The position numbers and the translations under genes are program-made. The notes beneath the pieces are model-generated. The model worked only from the letters and a program-made list of their open reading frames with translations, had not been told where the DNA came from and searched no databases. From Phocoena phocoena (Eukaryota > Chordata > Mammalia > Artiodactyla > Phocoenidae): a DNA stretch of 64,000 nucleotides. This document shows, piece after piece, positions 58,785-64,000 of this stretch (position 1 is the stretch's first letter; each line of letters begins with the position of its first letter). The stretch lies in contig NC_089232.1 of assembly GCF_963924675.1 (NCBI RefSeq), positions 45,114,522-45,178,521 of the forward strand. The letters run 5' to 3'.

Positions 58785-59110
58785 GGATAATAATAACAAC
58801 AGCAACAACTAACATTTACATAGCATTTACTATGCACCAGACACTGTTCTAAGACTTGCACATGCATTAACTGATAACATCCTATAAGACAGGTACTATT
58901 TGTATCCTCCCACTTGACAGATGAAAAAACTGAGGCACAGAGAGTTTAAGTAACTTGCAAAGGGCATATAACAATAATTGAATTAATTACATTTTAAATT
59001 CTCAAAATAACTACTACTGATATTACCTTCATTTTGCAGAGAAGGAAGTTGAGGCTCAGAGGCAAGTAATGTATCGAAGGTCACACAGTGTTGAAGTTGT
59101 GGCATGGCCC
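58785..59110 (-). repeat. MIR SINEs, antisense, one and a half copies
   Basis: 'TTTACTATGCACCAGACACTGTTCTAAG', 'CAGATGAAAAAACTGAGGCACAGAGAG', then a second block 'TTCATTTTGCAGAGAAGGAAGTTGAGGCTCAGAGG', 'AAGGTCACACAGTG'. Two MIR 3' halves lie in the same orientation. Confidence 0.88.
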
Positions 59111-59587
59111 ACCCCTAACATTTGGGGGAGCTGGAGCAAGAGTACAGAGACCCATATTCCAAGGCAAAACTTTTACATCAAGCTCAAGTTAAACAAAATG
59201 TGCTCTCTTCCGTTGTTTTGAAGAATATACCTTCAAAACAACCTGGAAGACCAGATTCAAATTTAGAATTTTCAGACTTCTTGGTCTGAGCCAGAAAAGG
59301 TGTGGCACAGAGAGTCATACCCCAGTCCCTGGCCCAGTACCCTTCTCTTCTCACCCCTGAAACTCACATCCAGAAACTCTAGTGTGCATGACCTACTCCT
59401 GTCCATACTCTCTACAAACAGCTGCCCTAAGCCACCCTGAAACCTAGGGTATGCATACCCCGGGGAGGACACACCTGGGAGTGGCCTGCACAGGTCCTGG
59501 AAGCAGGCTCAGGGCTACTGACAGGGGAATTCTGGTTTCTTATTATAGTCTAGGGGGAGGGATATGGGCTCTGGTGGGCATGTTTTT
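59111..59587. other. Unannotated stretch, no gene seen
   Basis: Mixed composition, no recognised feature. Confidence 0.4.
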
Positions 59588-59600
59588 TGACCTGGTTTTT

Positions 59601-59806
59601 TTTGTTTTGTTTTTGCGGTACACGGGCCTCTCACTGTTGTGGCCTCTCCCGTTGCAGAGCACAGCCTCCGGACGCGCAGGCTCAGCGGCCATGGCTCACG
59701 GGCCCAGCCGCTCCGCGGCATGTGGGATCTTCTCGGACCGGGGCACGAACCCGTGTCCCCTGTATCGGCAGGCGGACTCTCAACCACTGCGCCACCAGGG
59801 AAGCCC
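59601..59806 (-). mobile_element. Young CHR SINE, antisense
   Basis: Reverse short form with 'GCGGTACACGGGCCTCTCACTG', B box complement 'GGGGCACGAACCCGTG', 5' end 'GCCACCAGGGAAGCC'. Perfect 13-bp duplication TGACCTGGTTTTT (59588-59600 and 59807-59819). Frames of 133, 110 and 110 codons here are SINE translations. Confidence 0.97.
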
Positions 59807-59819
59807 TGACCTGGTTTTT

Positions 59820-61291
59820 GACCTTCACTCCATGGGGTGGAGCACACCTTGAAGAGGGCCGCAGTGGGACCCTCTGGAGCTCATGGCCCAGGGCAGAGGG
59901 CCCAGTTGCCTGGCTCTGAGAGTGGCATTGGTCACAGTACCAGGGCTTCAAACATGTCTGCCTGACTCCAATGTCCTTGCCCTACTCAACCACCATTAAT
60001 GTCACCCCTCTGCCTCTGACCCCAATTTGGAAATTGAAGCTGAAGAGGAATGCTGTGGGAAGGAAGGAACCCTAAGAGTAGGGTGCACAGAGATTTCCCC
60101 TCACCCACTCTCACACTTTCCCTTTTCCACTGGGTCCTGCCTCTAGCAGCTGGCCAGGCTGCATAAACACGGCCCAGAGCAAATCCAAATCCTGACCACA
60201 CCCTTCCTTGTTTACAAACACAAAGCAGGGAAAGAAAGAATAGGCACTGCCTAGAAAATGTTTCTTTTAAAAAATCTGTTAATTCTCTCTAACCCTGGAA
60301 GATAACACTTCTGAAAAAATAATTTACCTAGAGAAAGCCCTTTTTCTTTCTTCAGACTTTAGCACAGCCAAAAGGCCTGCCTAGCCAGTCCCTCTACTGC
60401 AGTTACTTCCTGGCACCTGACATGGGCTATTTACAGGGTTTTAGGAAGGAGCCTGTCAATCTGTCCAGGCTTCTAAATTTAGTTTCCATACATAAAAACA
60501 ATTTCCTGTGTTGGTTATCATAATTAAAATTTTCCACAGGCTTAATTTTGTATTGTTGACACTCAAATATCATCATTCATGGTGTCTTGCTGCCTTTTCA
60601 AAGAACCACTTTAACACCCTGACACACCAGCAGCTTGCAAGCCCCGGCACTCAGAGCTGAAACTCCAGTGGGCAATGCCCGTGGATTTGGATTGCTGCAG
60701 GGCATTCCCACTCATCCGAGGGCTGGGCTCATTAGCACCCTCTCTCCTTTTCCAAAGGCACTGGGGGAGTGAAGACAGACCTGCCCAAATACCAGAGCCC
60801 TTGTGTCGTAGTCCTGGAACCTCAGAAATCCACCCAAAGCAACATGAACAAAACATGGTGTTTTGTCATAAAGAGCAGGCCAGACTTGACAGGGAATGTA
60901 TCAGATCTTTCCAAAGGATTGGAAACAGAATTATGAAAGGCACCAGTAACTGATCTCTCTTCTTGCCAACCCCTATGCCGCCACGATAGGTTATTGTATC
61001 TCTTCTTTCTCCCTGCAATCCACTTTTCTCTGCTTCCCCACTCCTCTGCACCCCAAATAGCTGGGCAGGCAGCACTGCATGTCCTCTGGTTTGGAGCTCT
61101 GGTTTAACTGCAGCTCAATTCCAAATCCAGAGCATCTGATTGGTCCAGCCTGAGTCAGGTGCCCATGTCTGGTCCAGTTGGCTGTGGCTAAAGAGGATGG
61201 ATAGATTCTGGGACAGTACAAATAAACCTGCAGGTCACATCCTTGGGGTGGAGTGGGTGAGAAGTCCTCATGAAGAGGGGGTGGGCAAATG
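59820..61291. other. Unannotated stretch, no gene seen
   Basis: Mixed composition. A 92-codon plus-strand frame at 60675-60953 has no recognised domain. Confidence 0.4.
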
Positions 61292-61488
61292 CTCTAAAGT
61301 AGTGGCCCCCAACCTTTTGGGCACCAGGGACTGGTTTCATGGAAGACAATTTTTCTACGGATGGTGGGTGGGGTGGGGGGTGGTTTGGGGATGATTCAAG
61401 TGCATTACACTTATTGTGCACTTTATTTCTATTATTATTACATTGTAATATATAATGAAATAATTATACAACTCACCATAATGCAGAA

Positions 61489-63354
61489 TCACAGGGAGCC
61501 CTGAGCTTGTTTTCCTGCAACTAGATGGTCCCATCTGGGGGTGACGGGAGACAGTGACACCCGAAGTGTGTTGCTTATGTCCAGTCTACTCCGTAATCTC
61601 GTTTTGGTTGCTGTCACTGCAGAAAACCATGCTTCACAAAGATAGGATGCTGGAAATGGAAGCAGGCTTTTCGGTGCTTTTGTGGCAATCTCAGGCTATT
61701 CCACCTTGACTTTAATCCAGAATGTATGGAGATTTGAAGTTGTCTCAAACATAGTTTTAAGGCCACTGTCATTTGTGATCTCAAGCCGTTGGTCCTCTTC
61801 TAGCATGGACAAAGTCGATTCACCTGGCTTATTCACGAACGGGTCGTGGATCCATTCCTTCCCCGTCTGGGGGTCTTTTGTGGTTGGGTAGTAATGCTCA
61901 AACTCTCTTGAAAGCTGAGACAGGTGATCATGCCCCAGCTGGGAGAAAGAAGGCCCTGGCTCTTTCAAAATCTCTGCTAATGTTTGAAACATGTCAAAAT
62001 TCCCAATGTTCACTCGTCACCCGCATAAATCCAGTTTGGCTTTGAATGCAGCCACTTTATCTGCCGACTTGAACACAGTTGTCGTTCTCCCCTGAAGTGA
62101 CAGATTGAGTTCATTGAACAGGTTGAATATGTCACACAAGTAAGCAAGTTTTGCGGCCCTTCCTGTGTTACTGAAATGTGCTGTCAGTGGTGACTGTTTT
62201 TCTAAAAGAAATCTCTAGAGCGGCTCTCGTAACTCAAAAACCCTGGCCAGTGATCTACCTTTAGAAAGCCATCTCACGTCTGTGTATGAGAGAAGACGTG
62301 TGTGCTCTGGGTCCATCTCCTCACAGAGCTGCACGAACAGATGTGAGTTAAGGGCATCTACTTTAATGTGGTTCATTATATCAATCACATCCCGCAAAAC
62401 GTTATTAAGTTCAGGTGACACTTATTGGCTAGCCAGCATTTCTCTATGGATAACACAGTGCATAGACTCACATTCAGAAACGACCTCTTTGACCTGAGTA
62501 GTGAAACCAAAAAGCCATCCAGTCATGGCAGCTGCTCCGTCCATGCATATACCGACACAAAATGACAAATTCAGTTTTCCTGATATGTGATCATCCAAAG
62601 ACTTGAATAGTTCTGCAGCTGTGGTGTTGGTTGACAACAAAAGTGCACATAACATATCCTCATGCACATCCTCCTGAAAAATATATCACACAAACACAAG
62701 CATTGTTGCCTTGCTGTCAACATCGGTAGACTCGTCAACCTGGATTGTGTACCACGGTGACTCGTTAATCCTCTCTAATAATTGTGCCTCAATATCCTCT
62801 GCTATTTCATCAATTCATGTAGTTACGGTGCTAGCTGAAAGAGGAACACGTGCCACCTTTTGAACTGCAGCCTCTCCTAAAAGTTCATCACAAATGTTCT
62901 TAGCAGCAGGCAGGATCAACTCTTCACCCATAGTAAAGGGCTTCTTAGCTTTAGCAATGTGGTTGGCCACTAAGAATGATGATCTCAGTGCAGACACATT
63001 TGATGAAGTGGTGGCCTTCAATAATTGCTTCTGTTCTTTGTGTTTACATTTTTTTTCTTTTGCAGAACTCCAGAGGCTTGTCTTTCAATGCAGGGTGCTT
63101 TGTCTCCACGTGGCAAAGCAGTTTTGAAGGTTTCGTGGTTTCATTGGATAACCGCTAGCCACATGCTATACAAAGTGGGTTTGGAGGAGGTGAATCACCT
63201 GTTGCAATGAACCTGTAATTTAAGTAGGACTCTTGGTATTTTCTTTTAAATGCAGCCTTTTTTTGTTGGCAGCCTTAGAATCTTCTGCTGCCTCATCATT
63301 GGGTCTATCCTCCTTTTCAAAGAAGCTCTCCAGTGACATTTGTTTTTTACTCAT
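61489..63354 (-). pseudogene. Decayed hAT (BED-finger) transposase
   Basis: Cut-and-paste transposase of a Charlie-type hAT element. The frame runs from ATG at 63354-63352 to TGA at 61491-61489, 622 codons with the stop, about full length. Near residues 62-88 a BED zinc finger (CIACG ... RHVETKH) is visible. The DDE-type first aspartate is in QVDESTD (about residue 205), the second in CMDGAAAMTG (about 271). The conserved RW block DVRWLSKGRSLARVF is near 360, and the C-terminal hAT dimerisation part (LLPFPASYLCEAWFSAV) near 570-590. In-frame stops: TGA 62817-62815, TGA 62688-62686, TAA 62424-62422, TAG 62217-62215, TGA 62019-62017, TAG 61698-61696. Two frameshifts that restore each other bracket the BED finger: one in the A-run before LHLKEN, one in the A8 at 63050-63057. 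It also has a stop in the shifted frame after CIACG. Not functional. Confidence 0.82.
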
Positions 63355-63766
63355 TTTGGCTAGGGTTAGCATGTGGGCTTACCAAAACTGTGACTGAGGC
63401 AAGTGTGCAGTGCAGAAAAGAGGCAAAGATGGAAGTGGTGAATAAAATAATGGGCGGGCCACTCGCAGACTAAAATAAGTGTCGGATTCTGACTTAATGC
63501 CTCCTACCAGATGCAGCTGTACAATTGAAGTACATCAACTCACTTGCCACTGTAAAGTCTGCCACCAGATGCAGCTTAATTGTCAGTTGCCACTCACGGA
63601 TAGGGTTTTGGTATGTCTGCAAGCAATTGGTCTCTGTGCGGTCAAACCTCTCTGCTAATGATTATCTGTATTTGCAGCCGCTCCCCAGCGCTAGCATCAC
63701 TGCCTCAGCTCCACCTCAGACCATCAGGCACTAGATTCTCATAAGGAGCGCGCCACCTAGATCCCT

Positions 63767-63776
63767 CGCATGCGCA
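63767..63776. promoter_or_regulatory. NRF1-like motif in the transposon end
   Basis: CGCATGCGCA fits the core of the NRF1 palindrome (GCGCATGCGC). It lies within the 5' region of the Charlie3-like element, upstream of the dead transposase start, where the element's own promoter would be expected. Confidence 0.45.
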
Positions 63777-64000
63777 GTTCACAGCAAGGTTTGCGCTCCC
63801 ATGAGAATCTAATGCCGCTGCAGATCTGACAGGCGGTGGAGCTCAGGCGGTAATGAGAATGATGGGAGCAGCTGTAAATACAGATGAAGCTTCACTCGCT
63901 CGTCCACCGCTCACCTCCTGCTGGGCAGCCCGTTTCCTAACAGGCCACGGACTGGTAGTGGTCCGTGGCCCAGGGGATAGGGACCCCTGTTCCAAAGGTA

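Larger units (their letters stand above)
61300..63989 (-). mobile_element. Near-complete hAT-Charlie DNA transposon (Charlie3-like)
   Basis: A 2,690-bp element. Left end TAGTGGCCCCCAACC; the right end, read inward, is CAGGGGTCCC, close to the family end CAGGGGTCCCCAACC. Flanking 8-bp sites CTCTAAAG (61292-61299) and TTCCAAAG (63990-63997) match at 6 of 8 positions, the hAT target size. The terminal 200-300 bp at each side are the sequence known from the short MER1A/MER1B elements, including the 'AGATTCTCAT...GAGAATCTAATG' inverted motif near 63732 and 63800. The transposase lies on the minus strand and has decayed. Confidence 0.8.

Noticed and set aside
10130..59806. tRNA-like A and B boxes
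   Set aside because: They lie inside CHR SINEs, which are tRNA-derived. None folds as, or has the length of, a functional tRNA gene, so no tRNA is called.
62282..63210. Plus-strand frames of 60-77 codons
   Set aside because: Antisense shadows of the minus-strand hAT transposase pseudogene.

Overview
The window is mammalian nuclear DNA, almost certainly from a cetacean and probably a toothed whale. The best evidence is at least twelve tRNA-derived SINEs of the CHR type (cetacean/hippo/ruminant lineage). They open with the 'GGCTTCCCTGGTGGCGCAGTGG' kind of 5' end and carry the short, GC-rich delphinoid-like body; several have perfect target-site duplications. Background repeats (MIR, L2, L1, MER5-type and Tigger-type DNA elements) are those expected in a placental mammal. 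I recognise no complete protein-coding gene. Nearly all open reading frames are translations of SINEs, of a GC-rich CpG island, or chance.

Layout. 1-32 kb is AT-rich intergenic or intronic DNA with old repeats and only two CHR SINEs. 32.4-34.5 kb is a strong CpG island, the one obvious promoter here. It has candidate splice donors on both strands, G-quadruplex-prone and Z-DNA-prone tracts, and on its 34.44-34.62 kb shore a low-CpG block resembling a conserved noncoding element with a 41-codon small ORF. 34.6-61 kb is again repeat-rich, and between 40 and 60 kb it holds ten CHR SINEs, several nested in one another or in older LINEs. 61.3-64.0 kb is an almost full-length hAT-Charlie DNA transposon (Charlie3-like, parent of the MER1 short elements). 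It has both ends, an 8-bp target duplication and a decayed 622-codon BED-finger transposase on the minus strand.

How it works together. The likely biology is a gene promoter (CpG island) flanked by introns or intergenic DNA. Several strong minus-strand splice signals at 30.9, 30.5 and 20.6 kb and a minus-strand AATAAA at 19.8 kb suggest a transcript running leftward from the island. I could not confirm coding capacity or name the gene. I found no novel multi-gene system; the observations most worth a second look are the transposon, the CpG shore element, a tail-only retroinsertion and several unusual inverted repeats.
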